Assembly (NCBI RefSeq): GCF_013394855.1
Contig: NZ_JABMLK010000001.1
Span: 2,561,501-2,625,500, forward strand
DNA length: 64,000 bases
Source: Limnobaculum xujianqingii
GTDB taxonomy: Bacteria > Pseudomonadota > Gammaproteobacteria > Enterobacterales > Enterobacteriaceae
Direction of reading: 5' to 3'
This document shows, piece after piece, positions 30,033-38,928 of the stretch; positions within the stretch are counted from its first letter, which is position 1, and each line of letters starts with the position of its first letter. The notes under the pieces were generated by a model. It was given only the letters and a program-made list of their open reading frames with translations. It was not told the DNA's origin and did not search any database. Position numbers and translations under genes: made by a program.

Positions 30033-31673
30033 ATGTTATTAAAAACGGTTTTTGTTACTACCCGGGATCGGGTTCGTCTTCGGGCTATTGGACAAGTGCT
30101 GATAAACTACGGTTTGCAGGATTTAGTGCATATGCTGGGCCTGAGTTCATTATTTGGTCGTTATTCCCGTAGCACAGAACCGTCAGAAAATCAGCCACAG
30201 CGGCTACGTCAGGCACTGGAATCATTAGGTCCAACTTTTGTTAAATTGGGCCAGATATTAGCAACCCGCTCTGATTTATTAAGCGATGAGTGGACTCAGG
30301 AGTTAGAACAACTACACAGCAACGTAACAACCCTGCCATGGGAGAGCATGAGTGAGCAGATTACAGCCTCTCTGAGTGCTCCCGTTGAAGAGATATTCGC
30401 CGAATTCAATACTACTCCGTTAGCTGCTGCCTCAATGGCTCAGGCCTATCGTGCCCGCCTGCACAGCGGCGAAGATGTAGTGGTTAAAGTATTACGCCCT
30501 GATTTAGCCAAAACCATCCACGCTGATTTACGTCTGCTGGCCTGGCTGGCAGAAATTATTGAACAACAAAGCCCACAACTGGCACGCTTTTCCCCGAGCT
30601 TGCTGGTGCGCCAACTGGCTACCGCTTTAAATCATGAGCTCGATTTATGTCACGAAGCGGCCAATACCCGGCATTTTGAACGCAATTTTCGCCATCGTCC
30701 GGATATTGTCATTCCCCGCATTTGGCCACAATATTCATCAACCCGCTTGCTGGTACAAGAATTTATTCCCGGTACTAAGCCACAAAACACTGAACAGCTG
30801 GCTCTGGCTGGTTTTCATGGCTCAACGCTTGCCACACGAGGAGCACGGGCATTTATGCAGATGGTGTTTGAGGATCGACTGTATCATGCCGATCCTCACG
30901 CCGGTAACCTGATGGCCCTACCCGGCAATCGCGTTGCGTTCATAGATTTTGGCATGGTAGGTCAGCTTTCTATTCGGCGACGTAATCAATTGCTGTCACT
31001 GATGCAGGCGCTGGCTAATCGGGATTGTGAGGGGCTGGTGAGCGTGCTGATCAAATGGAGCTCTGACAGCATCGCCGAGGTTGGCGTACTGGAACAGGCC
31101 GCACAAGATTTTCTCGAACGTTTGGGGTATGGCGAATTAAAGATGGGCAAAGCCTTGATGACCATGCTGTCAATTGCCCGTGAATATCAACTTTCTCTCC
31201 CACCCGATTTGGTTTTACTGTTTAAGGCATTGATCACTGCGGACGGCGTATTACACCGTATCGATCCTGAATTTGATATTATCAAGACGCTGAAGCCCTT
31301 CCTGCGTAATGCAGTGATAAAACGCTATAGCCTGCGAGCTACCCAACGGCGTACCCATCGCATGGGAATAGAAATGCTTGAGGCCAGTGAAGAACTGCCA
31401 CAGGTTCTGAATTTGCTGGTTCGCCGTATTCGGCAGGGTAAAGCACATGTCGACATCGACATGAAAAACCTCAGCAGTCTGGGCGGTTCGCTGGAACGTA
31501 GTGCTCTGACGCTGGCCATCGCTATCGTTACCGCCGCATTTGCATTGGGTATCGCGCCATGGCTACTCAGTCAGACGTTTTCCATTTTCGGCATTCCCAT
31601 CTTCCCTACGCTAAGTGCCTTGCTGGTATTAGGTGGTATTGTCTGGCTGGCGTGGCGGATGTGGCGCCTTTAG
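30033..31673 (+). CDS. Second UbiB/ABC1-family protein kinase-like ATPase
   Basis: The 546-residue protein has the complete ABC1 layout: LGPTFVKLGQILATRSDLL (KxGQ motif, about residues 69-87), the A-rich loop AAASMAQAYRARL, VVKVLRPD, ADPHAGNLMALPG and AFIDFGMVG, and two C-terminal membrane helices. It has the same architecture and length as UbiB at 16192-17823 but is clearly divergent. Such paralogues are seen in various proteobacteria; the role here is unknown. It could act in quinone or other lipid metabolism. Its stop abuts that of yhiN (convergent). Confidence 0.88.
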   Translation: MLLKTVFVTTRDRVRLRAIGQVLINYGLQDLVHMLGLSSLFGRYSRSTEPSENQPQRLRQALESLGPTFVKLGQILATRSDLLSDEWTQELEQLHSNVTTLPWESMSEQITASLSAPVEEIFAEFNTTPLAAASMAQAYRARLHSGEDVVVKVLRPDLAKTIHADLRLLAWLAEIIEQQSPQLARFSPSLLVRQLATALNHELDLCHEAANTRHFERNFRHRPDIVIPRIWPQYSSTRLLVQEFIPGTKPQNTEQLALAGFHGSTLATRGARAFMQMVFEDRLYHADPHAGNLMALPGNRVAFIDFGMVGQLSIRRRNQLLSLMQALANRDCEGLVSVLIKWSSDSIAEVGVLEQAAQDFLERLGYGELKMGKALMTMLSIAREYQLSLPPDLVLLFKALITADGVLHRIDPEFDIIKTLKPFLRNAVIKRYSLRATQRRTHRMGIEMLEASEELPQVLNLLVRRIRQGKAHVDIDMKNLSSLGGSLERSALTLAIAIVTAAFALGIAPWLLSQTFSIFGIPIFPTLSALLVLGGIVWLAWRMWRL

Positions 31674-32873
31674 TTACTCGGTTTTAGCCAACGCCTGTGC
31701 ACAAGCCCAGGCCGAGCTCCATGCCCACTGGAAATTATAACCACCCAGCCAACCAGTGACGTCCACCACTTCACCAATAAAGTAGAGACCTGGAACCTGA
31801 GCAGACTCCATGGTTTTGGATGACAGCGCTTTAGTATCGACACCACCCAACGTAACTTCCGCAGTACGATAGCCTTCAGTCCCGTTAGGTTGAATTTGCC
31901 ATTGCTGTAACGTATCGGCTAACTGTTGCTGTTGAGGCGCAGAAAGCTGCTTCAGCGTCACGTCTGGCACTTTATTCAGGGTTTGCAGACTTTCTACCAG
32001 GCGTTTAGGCAGATGACGCGCCAGAGTGTTTTTCAGGCTCTGATTCGGATGCTCTGCACGTTCCTCATTCAGGAAGGCATTCAGATCCAGATTCGGCAGT
32101 AAATTAACGGTGATTGACTCACCGGGTTGCCAGTAACTGGAGATTTGCAGTATTGCCGGACCGGACAGACCGCGGTGGGTAAATAACAGACTTTCCTTAA
32201 AGTTGGTGCCGTTTTCTGCCGTCACGCTTACCGGAACCGCAACACCCGACAGTGTTTGCAGCACTTCCAGCAATGGCTTATGCAACGTCACGGGGACTAA
32301 TCCTGCACGAGTTGGTAGCACGTTAATGCCGAACTGTTCCGCTATCTTATAGCCAAAAGGTGTGGCCCCCAGACCCGGCATCGACAAACCACCGCTGGCG
32401 ATAACCAAAGACTTCGCCTGAATATTTCCCGCAGATAATTTAATCATGAAACCCTGTTCATTACGTTCAACGCTGAGTACTTCACTGCGCATACGTAAAT
32501 CAACATTGCCCTGTTCGCACTCTTTTACCAGCAGGTTAACCATGTCTTCTGCGGAGTTATCACAAAACAGCTGCCCCAGCGTCTTTTCGTGGTAAGCCAC
32601 CCCATGACGAGACACAAGTTCGATAAAATCCCATTGGGTATAACGTGCTAATGCTGACTTGCAGAAATGTGGATTATGGGAAAGGTAAGCCGTATGGTCA
32701 GCATACATATTGGTAAAGTTGCAGCGGCCGCCACCGGACATTAATATTTTCCGCCCCGGCTTTTTGCCATTATCCACCAACAGGACATTAAGACCCAATT
32801 GCCCAGCCTGAGCGGCACAAAACAGCCCGGCAGCTCCGGCACCAATAATCACAACATCCGCTTGCTCAACCAC
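31674..32873 (-). CDS. yhiN: YhiN-family NAD(P)/FAD-dependent oxidoreductase (HI0933-like)
   Basis: This 399-residue flavoprotein matches E. coli YhiN throughout: the dinucleotide fold GAGAAGLFCAAQAG at the N terminus, NGKKPGRKILMSGGGRCNFTN, VIASGGLSMPGLGATPFGYK and the C-terminal GEVVDVTGWLGGYNFQWAWS. The reaction is not established. It lies divergent from pitA with 276 bases between, as in E. coli. Confidence 0.94.
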   Translation of the reverse strand: MVEQADVVIIGAGAAGLFCAAQAGQLGLNVLLVDNGKKPGRKILMSGGGRCNFTNMYADHTAYLSHNPHFCKSALARYTQWDFIELVSRHGVAYHEKTLGQLFCDNSAEDMVNLLVKECEQGNVDLRMRSEVLSVERNEQGFMIKLSAGNIQAKSLVIASGGLSMPGLGATPFGYKIAEQFGINVLPTRAGLVPVTLHKPLLEVLQTLSGVAVPVSVTAENGTNFKESLLFTHRGLSGPAILQISSYWQPGESITVNLLPNLDLNAFLNEERAEHPNQSLKNTLARHLPKRLVESLQTLNKVPDVTLKQLSAPQQQQLADTLQQWQIQPNGTEGYRTAEVTLGGVDTKALSSKTMESAQVPGLYFIGEVVDVTGWLGGYNFQWAWSSAWACAQALAKTE

Positions 32874-33149
32874 AAAAACCTCTGAAATTTCGGTCTGCTG
32901 ACCGCACGACTTCCTAATTTTGTGCCAGAATTGTATTCATCATCCACGGTTCTAGCCAGCAGAATAGATTTTGCCAGCGAGGCAAAAAAAATTTAGTTTT
33001 ATACTTATCTTAACAATAACAATTAGTTACATTTATAAACACATGTAAATGGGTGCGCAGAATCGAAAAAAAAGTTAATTTTTCCTTTGCCGATAAGCTA
33101 ATTGTGCTGATAATGCGCCGGTCTACCTCCATTACTGACAGTAAGGTTT

Positions 33150-34640
33150 ATGCTAAACATATTTGCTGGACTAGAAATTCATACTGCCCTAATGCTGGGT
33201 CTCGCATTACTGTTTGTTCTGTTTTATGAAGCTATCAATGGCTTTCACGATACAGCAAACGCAGTAGCCACCGTTATTTATACCCGCGCCATGCGTGAAC
33301 AGCTTGCTGTTGTGATGGCGGGTGTTTTCAACTTTCTTGGTGTAGTGCTTGGCGGATTGAGCGTTGCTTACGCTATCGTACACCTGCTTCCAACGGATTT
33401 GCTGCTTAACATCAGCTCAACTCATGGCCTTGCCATGATGTTCTCGGTGTTATTGGCCGCCATTATCTGGAACCTGGGAACCTGGTATTTCGGTATACCT
33501 GCTTCCAGTTCACATACGCTTATTGGCTCCATTATTGGTGTTGGTTTAACTAACGCCATCGTGACAGACTCCTCTATCGTTGATGCGCTAAACCTGCCTA
33601 AGATGATTCAGATTTTCCTGTCGCTGATTCTGTCACCGCTGGTTGGTTTGATTCTGGCTGGTGCCATGATCTTTGTTCTGCGTCGCTTCTGGAGCGGCAG
33701 CAAAAAACGCCAACGTATTCACTTAACACCTGCGGAACGTGAAAAGAAAGATGGTAAACGTAAGCCGCCATTCTGGACCCGTATCATGCTGATCCTGTCA
33801 GCCATTGGTGTAAGCTTCTCCCACGGTGCTAACGACGGTCAGAAAGGCATTGGTTTGCTGATGCTGGTATTAATTGGCGTCGCTCCGGCAGGCTTCGTGG
33901 TAGATATGAGCGCTAATGGCTATGAGATTTCTCGTACCCGTGATGCCTTAGGTCACCTTGAACAGTACTATCAGAATCATCGTGATGCCATCCCTCACAT
34001 CGTAGGTCAGAACAGTGCCGATCCGCTGCCAGCCATGAGCACAACCACAGAATATCACTGTGATAACTCCCGGGCGCTGATTGCAATTGGCCATTCACAG
34101 CAGATGTTAAGCGGTCTGGATAACTACGAACAGCTGGCTCCAGAACAGCGCGGTCAACTGCGTCGCCTGTTATTATGCGTTGCCGATACTGCTGCTAAAG
34201 TAAACAAGCTGCCTGAAACTACCTCTCAGGATAAGCGTTACATCAAAGAACTGCGTGAAGACGTGCTGGTTACCGTTGAGTATGCACCTATCTGGATTAT
34301 CGTTTCCGTCGCATTAGCGCTGGCGCTGGGTACCATGGTGGGCTGGAGACGCGTTGCCGTGACTATCGGTGAGAAAATCGGTAAGAAAGGCATGACCTAT
34401 GCTCAGGGCGTTTCTGCACAGCTGACGGCTGCACTCTCGATCGGCGTTGCCAGCTACACCGGGATGCCGGTTTCTACCACACAGGTTCTCTCTTCTGCCG
34501 TAGCCGGTACCATGCTGGTTGATGGCGGCGGCGTGCAGAGTAAAACAGTTAAAAGTATTTTCCTGGCTTGGGCATTGACCCTTCCTGTTGCAGTGCTTCT
34601 TTCCGGTAGTCTGTACTGGATTGCTCTGAAACTGATTTAA
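33150..34640 (+). CDS. pitA: Low-affinity inorganic phosphate transporter PitA
   Basis: PitA takes up phosphate as a metal-phosphate complex with protons. The 496-residue membrane protein carries the duplicated PiT signatures: [18 protein letters not shown] with [16 protein letters not shown] in the first half and [21 protein letters not shown] with [17 protein letters not shown] in the second. A long hydrophilic loop separates the halves (about residues 265-370). A hairpin terminator with a T tract follows. uspB, which lies beside pitA in E. coli, is not present. Confidence 0.96.
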   Translation: MLNIFAGLEIHTALMLGLALLFVLFYEAINGFHDTANAVATVIYTRAMREQLAVVMAGVFNFLGVVLGGLSVAYAIVHLLPTDLLLNISSTHGLAMMFSVLLAAIIWNLGTWYFGIPASSSHTLIGSIIGVGLTNAIVTDSSIVDALNLPKMIQIFLSLILSPLVGLILAGAMIFVLRRFWSGSKKRQRIHLTPAEREKKDGKRKPPFWTRIMLILSAIGVSFSHGANDGQKGIGLLMLVLIGVAPAGFVVDMSANGYEISRTRDALGHLEQYYQNHRDAIPHIVGQNSADPLPAMSTTTEYHCDNSRALIAIGHSQQMLSGLDNYEQLAPEQRGQLRRLLLCVADTAAKVNKLPETTSQDKRYIKELREDVLVTVEYAPIWIIVSVALALALGTMVGWRRVAVTIGEKIGKKGMTYAQGVSAQLTAALSIGVASYTGMPVSTTQVLSSAVAGTMLVDGGGVQSKTVKSIFLAWALTLPVAVLLSGSLYWIALKLI

Positions 34641-34663
34641 CAGGTCAGGAATCATGAATAAAA

Positions 34664-34696
34664 AACCCCGTCGTGTGATAAACACCGCGGGTTTTT
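34664..34696 (+). terminator. Terminator after pitA
   Basis: A hairpin formed by ACCCC/GGGT and CGTGT/ACACCG arms is followed by six T. It is preceded by an A tract, so it may act on both strands. Confidence 0.75.
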
Positions 34697-34925
34697 TATT
34701 ATCTGAGGCTTCACGACCTCACATTATGAAGCTTTCAGCGAAATCGACAGTAGCCAAGCGCCAGCCGTTATTTTATAGTCAATAAGATGATGATTCTCCG
34801 TAGGAATCGATATCAAGACTATTCGGCGATAAAAGCGTGCATCATGTGATCGGTATACCACTTTAGATAGGTATATTGAGCTATTATTAATTCAAGTTAA
34901 CGGATGTTACAGAAGGAGTCATCCT

Positions 34926-35357
34926 ATGTCATATAAACACATTCTGATTGCAGTTGACCTATCTCCGGAAAGCAGCGTACTGGTTGAAAAAGCGGTCTCT
35001 ATGGCTAAGCCATACAACGCGAAAGTTTCTCTGATTCACGTAGATGTCAATTACTCCGATCTGTATACCGGACTGATCGACGTCAATATGGGTGATATGC
35101 AAAAACGCATCTCTGAAGAAACTCATAACGCGCTAACCGAACTGGCAAACAATGCCGGTTACCCTATCACTGAAACCCTCAGCGGCAGTGGCGATCTGGG
35201 TCAGGTACTGGTTGATGCGATTAAAAAGTATGATATGGACCTCGTACTGTGTGGGCACCATCAGGATTTCTGGAGCAAGTTGATGTCTTCTGCTCGTCAG
35301 CTAATTAATACCGTACATATTGATATGCTGATTGTTCCTTTACGGGAAGAAGAATAA
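34926..35357 (+). CDS. uspA: Universal stress protein A
   Basis: UspA is a small cytoplasmic stress protein made at growth arrest. The 143-residue sequence is nearly that of E. coli (144): [40 protein letters not shown], and the [20 protein letters not shown] and [20 protein letters not shown] segments. AGAAGGAG precedes the ATG. In E. coli uspB is divergent between pitA and uspA; the 285 bases here contain no such ORF. Confidence 0.97.
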   Translation: MSYKHILIAVDLSPESSVLVEKAVSMAKPYNAKVSLIHVDVNYSDLYTGLIDVNMGDMQKRISEETHNALTELANNAGYPITETLSGSGDLGQVLVDAIKKYDMDLVLCGHHQDFWSKLMSSARQLINTVHIDMLIVPLREEE

Positions 35358-35377
35358 CGCATCACATAAACAACTCA

Positions 35378-35397
35378 ACGCCCGCTCATGCGGGCGT
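35378..35397 (+). terminator. Terminator after uspA
   Basis: Perfect 8-bp stem ACGCCCGC/GCGGGCGT with a TCAT loop, then a T-rich tract. Confidence 0.85.
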
Positions 35398-35402
35398 TTC
35401 TT

Positions 35403-35842
35403 TATTCAGATGATTAAATAATTAGTCTATATTCTGCAAAGTCTGCCTTATAAATAAAAATATCCACCTTTTATCAAGGCCACTTTTTTACATTCAGATA
35501 AATATACTGCTCTTTTGAATTCTGTTACTTTAGATAACTGGTTTAATAGAATATTCCCCTATTATTGAATTTATAACCCTCTTTTAAATCATGTAATTAT
35601 CATGTTTTCAATATATTGAGATTAGTTTTGTTACTTATTGAATTCCCATAATTATTGGCTCTAATAATTTTTATCATAAATATAAATAATATTAATCCCC
35701 TCAAAAAAACGGCTTGCCTTATCACTATTAGTTAGTGTTATATTCGGAAAGAACATACATCACATCATGAAGCCCGCAATATTCACTTTCTGAATAGCGT
35801 TTTTTCGTGGAAAAAATAAAAAAGACATAGGAAACTGCATCA
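35403..35842. other. AT-rich gene-free region upstream of gdhA
   Basis: About 440 bases, strongly AT-rich, without a supported ORF. A possible promoter, TTGCCT (about 35714) with TATATT about 19 bases on, lies 100 bases before gdhA, but the spacing is not ideal. Nothing else can be assigned. Confidence 0.45.
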
Positions 35843-37186
35843 ATGAATCATTACTCCACTGTGGACGATTTTCTCGTCATGCTCCAAAAACGCGATGGCC
35901 ACCAACCAGAATTTCTGCAGGCGGTTCGCGAAGTATTCACATCTCTCTGGCCTTTTTTAAAAGAAAACCCGCGCTATACCGAGCAAGGTTTGCTGGAACG
36001 TTTAGTTGAGCCAGAGCGCGTCATTCAGTTTCGCGTTTCATGGGTAAATGACAAAGGTGAAGTTCAGGTTAACCGCGCATGGCGAGTACAGTTCAGCTCT
36101 GCCATTGGGCCATTTAAGGGCGGTATGCGTTTTCACCCATCGGTTAACCTGTCTATTCTGAAGTTTTTAGGTTTTGAACAAACCTTTAAAAATGCGCTAA
36201 CCACTCTGCCTATGGGCGGCGGTAAAGGCGGTTCTGACTTCGATCCAAAAGGTAAAAGCAACGCTGAAATCATGCGTTTCTGTCAGGCGCTAATGACCGA
36301 GCTTTATCGTCATTTGGGTTCTGATACTGATGTTCCTGCCGGTGACATCGGCGTGGGCGGTCGTGAAGTTGGTTACATGGCCGGTATGATGAAAAAGTTG
36401 TCTAACAACACCGCCTGTGTATTTACCGGCAAAGGTCTTTCATTTGGTGGCAGCCTGATCCGCCCTGAAGCTACGGGTTATGGTCTGGTTTACTTTACTC
36501 AGGCCATGCTAAAGCGTCACGGTTCTGGTTTTGAAGGTCAACGCGTTTCTGTTTCAGGCTCAGGTAATGTGGCGCAATACACCATTGAAAAAGCCATGGA
36601 ACTGGGTGCCCGAGTGATTACCGCATCAGATTCTGCCGGTTCTATTGTGGATGAAGAAGGCTTCACCACAGATAAACTGGCTCACTTGATTGATATTAAA
36701 AACAGCCGTTATGGCCGTATCAAAGATTACGCTAACGAGCGCGGTTTAACCTATCTGGAAGGCCAGCGTCCATGGGGTGTTCCGGTAGATATCGCTCTGC
36801 CATGCGCCACACAAAACGAGCTGGAGCTGGCTGATGCCAAACAGCTAATTCAGAACGGCGTAAAAGCCGTTGCTGAAGGTGCCAACATGCCAACTACTAT
36901 TGATGCTACAGAAGCGCTGGTGGCGGCTAACGTGCTGTTTGCTCCGGGTAAAGCGGCTAACGCAGGTGGTGTTGCTACTTCCGGTCTGGAAATGGCGCAA
37001 AACGCCGGTCGCGTTAGCTGGAGAGCAGAGAAAGTTGATTTACGTCTGCAGCACATCATGCACGATATTCATGAAGCCTGCGTTAATTATGGCGGTGAAA
37101 AAGCGCAAACTGACTACGTCAGCGGTGCAAATATTGCCGGTTTTGTGAAAGTGGCTGATGCCATGTTAGGACAAGGCGTGTTATAA
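35843..37186 (+). CDS. gdhA: NADP-specific glutamate dehydrogenase
   Basis: GdhA makes glutamate from 2-oxoglutarate and ammonium with NADPH. Its 447 residues equal the E. coli length. Visible are KGGMRFHPSVNLSILKFLGFEQ, the catalytic lysine region PMGGGKGGSDFDPKG, the PAGDIGVGGREVG loop, and the nucleotide-binding VSGSGNVAQYTIEKA. The ATG follows AGGAAAC. A small ORF of unknown function follows 72 bases downstream with no obvious terminator between. Confidence 0.97.
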   Translation: MNHYSTVDDFLVMLQKRDGHQPEFLQAVREVFTSLWPFLKENPRYTEQGLLERLVEPERVIQFRVSWVNDKGEVQVNRAWRVQFSSAIGPFKGGMRFHPSVNLSILKFLGFEQTFKNALTTLPMGGGKGGSDFDPKGKSNAEIMRFCQALMTELYRHLGSDTDVPAGDIGVGGREVGYMAGMMKKLSNNTACVFTGKGLSFGGSLIRPEATGYGLVYFTQAMLKRHGSGFEGQRVSVSGSGNVAQYTIEKAMELGARVITASDSAGSIVDEEGFTTDKLAHLIDIKNSRYGRIKDYANERGLTYLEGQRPWGVPVDIALPCATQNELELADAKQLIQNGVKAVAEGANMPTTIDATEALVAANVLFAPGKAANAGGVATSGLEMAQNAGRVSWRAEKVDLRLQHIMHDIHEACVNYGGEKAQTDYVSGANIAGFVKVADAMLGQGVL

Positions 37187-37258
37187 CAATACTCTGAGGC
37201 GGCTGCGCACCCGCGTGGTCGCCGTACTGTTATCGCAGTACTACAAGAGGAAATGCTG

Positions 37259-37660
37259 ATGACTAAAGCCAGGCGTAACCATTTAAGACTTGTCGTTGAT
37301 AACACTCGCAATCATCCTCCTGCGGCTCAGCGGGAACCCATTCAAACAAGACGTTTTACTGCCGAACAGCTAGTAGCGCAAACCACGGATACCCCAGCCG
37401 ATCACTTCTCTTTGCTGAAAGCAGCAGCCGCCAGAGAAAAAACCTTAACCCAGATGAAAGTGCAGGAAGAACTGCAATCCCGCCTGAAAAAACTCAAAAC
37501 AGACCATCCTGATATCGATATTACCCTACCGCTGGACCAACAAAACGAAGAGCACCGTAAGTTAATGATTGAAAGTTTTCCCCATTATTTTAACGGCGGA
37601 TCGTTTGTCTATTGGGAGGATATGGAGGAGTTGATATTTTTGGAGCCGGATGAGGACTGA
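37259..37660 (+). CDS. Hypothetical small protein downstream of gdhA
   Basis: The product (133 residues from this start; 135 from an ATG at 37253) is soluble, with a basic N terminus (TKARRNHLRLVVDN), a helical middle rich in Q, K and E (AAREKTLTQMKVQEELQSRL) and an acidic, aromatic C terminus (FPHYFNGGSFVYWEDMEEL). AAGAGG is 8 bases before this ATG and only 2 before the other, so this start is preferred. I do not recognise the family. It may be cotranscribed with gdhA. A hairpin GTACTG/CAGTAC (37223-37240) sits just upstream. Confidence 0.62.
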   Translation: MTKARRNHLRLVVDNTRNHPPAAQREPIQTRRFTAEQLVAQTTDTPADHFSLLKAAAAREKTLTQMKVQEELQSRLKKLKTDHPDIDITLPLDQQNEEHRKLMIESFPHYFNGGSFVYWEDMEELIFLEPDED

Positions 37661-37689
37661 GTTTTTGTTTTTGATGTTGGTTTTTATCG

Positions 37690-37932
37690 GCATTTGAGGG
37701 TATTCCGGCCGTAAAGAAGATATTGCTCATATCATCATTGTACTCGGCCGGAAGACCATTTGTACTTAGCTTCTGAGTGCGTCGGGCCTAAATTCCCTAG
37801 GGGCCGTTACAAAACACCTTCGGTGTTTTGCCCTTCGGGCCAGCGCGAGCGCTGTTCAAACAGGCTTTGCCTGTTTGTCGTTGGCTTACGCCAAGTCGAC
37901 CCCAACGGCAATTTCTCCCTCCGATGGGCTTT
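37690..37932. repeat. Intergenic structured repeat, copy 4 (expanded form)
   Basis: The largest copy. The side hairpin is TTCCGGCCG (37703-37711) with CGGCCGGAA (37745-37753). The core is closed by TCGG (37782-37785) with CCGA (37921-37924), AAATT (37790-37794) with AATTT (37910-37914), and GCCGTT (37803-37808) with AACGGC (37904-37909). Inside are five consecutive short-loop hairpins: 37810-37830, 37830-37840, 37841-37854, 37858-37876 and the conserved TTGGC/GCCAA at 37881-37894. Other copies have only the last. Confidence 0.85.
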
Positions 37933-38002
37933 GGTAAATACTTTAACTGTAGTAATTCATAAAAACTTTACTGACTAATCGTTTAGGTAGCCTACTCTGT
38001 AT

Positions 38003-38137
38003 AACCGCCAACGTTAATCGTTGGGAGAGGCCGCCGTTGGGGTCGTAGCAGCTTTAGCTGCCGGAGCGCCCCTAGGCGGACTAGGCCCAACGCGCTCCTG
38101 ACTCAAGTACTAATACCCTTCCGGCCGGAATATCTTC
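38003..38137. repeat. Intergenic structured repeat, copy 5
   Basis: Opposite in orientation to copy 4, about 75 bases away. Outer stem CGTTGGG (38019-38025) with CCCAACG (38086-38092); inner stem CCGCC (38031-38035) with GGCGG (38075-38079); the apical hairpin is replaced by GCAGC-TTTA-GCTGC (38048-38061). The side hairpin has lost its loop and is the bare palindrome TTCCGGCCGGAA near 38119-38130. Confidence 0.8.
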
Positions 38138-38173
38138 ACATGTCCATTTAAACAACTACCAGCCCAGCGCCAG

Positions 38174-38920
38174 CTATAACGTCACATACAAATCAAATCG
38201 ATGGCTCTTGGTATTAATCGACGCCTGCGGCTTAATGTTTGCCAGTGGTGGAGCGTAATCAGGGCGTTTTACTACTACTCGTTTTTTCGCCAGTTGGCAA
38301 GCGGGTTCCAGCAGGCCGTCGGCATCTAAGTCTTCGCCTACCAACGACTGGAACACTCTCATCTCTTTTTTTACCAACGCACTTTTTTGCCGGTGAGGAA
38401 ACATCGGGTCAAGATAAACCACATCAGGGGCTGGCTGAATCGAAGATAGTGCCGTCAAACTCGAAGCATGCAGCAGCGTTAAGCGCTGTTGTAACCAACC
38501 GCCGATTTCAGCATCGGCATAGGCCCGCCGTAAACCATCATCCAAGAGTGCTGCCACCACCGGATTACGTTCCAGCATCCGCACTTTACAGCCTACAGAA
38601 GCCAGCACAAAGGCATCGCGGCCTAAACCCGCAGTGGCATCCACTACATCAGGCAGGTAGCCACCTTTAATGCCTACCGCTTTTGCTACTGCTTCACCTC
38701 GACCACCGCCGAACTTGCGTCGATGAGCCATAGCGCCAGCGACAAAATCAACGTAAATCGCACCCAGTTTAGGTTCATCACGCTTACGTAGTTCGAGACG
38801 TTCTGGCGTTAACACCAGCGCCATAATGGCCTGCTCGTCAGATACCAAACCCCAGCGTTCGGCTAAAAGTGATAAGGCGCCGGAATCGGCGCCTGCTTCA
38901 CAAATTAAACATACTGACAC
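38174..38920 (-). CDS. rsmJ: 16S rRNA (guanine-1516-N2)-methyltransferase RsmJ
   Basis: RsmJ methylates G1516 of 16S rRNA. The 248-residue protein agrees with E. coli RsmJ, with the run [20 protein letters not shown], then [20 protein letters not shown], the SAM site [19 protein letters not shown] and the catalytic [20 protein letters not shown]. It starts with GTG eight bases after the prlC stop, so the two are an operon, as in E. coli. Confidence 0.95.
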   Translation of the reverse strand: MSVCLICEAGADSGALSLLAERWGLVSDEQAIMALVLTPERLELRKRDEPKLGAIYVDFVAGAMAHRRKFGGGRGEAVAKAVGIKGGYLPDVVDATAGLGRDAFVLASVGCKVRMLERNPVVAALLDDGLRRAYADAEIGGWLQQRLTLLHASSLTALSSIQPAPDVVYLDPMFPHRQKSALVKKEMRVFQSLVGEDLDADGLLEPACQLAKKRVVVKRPDYAPPLANIKPQASINTKSHRFDLYVTL

Positions 38921-38928
38921 GAAAGACG

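Noticed and set aside
37810..37894. Possible CRISPR array
   Set aside because: The hairpins differ in sequence, there are no regularly spaced identical repeats or spacers, and no cas genes are near.
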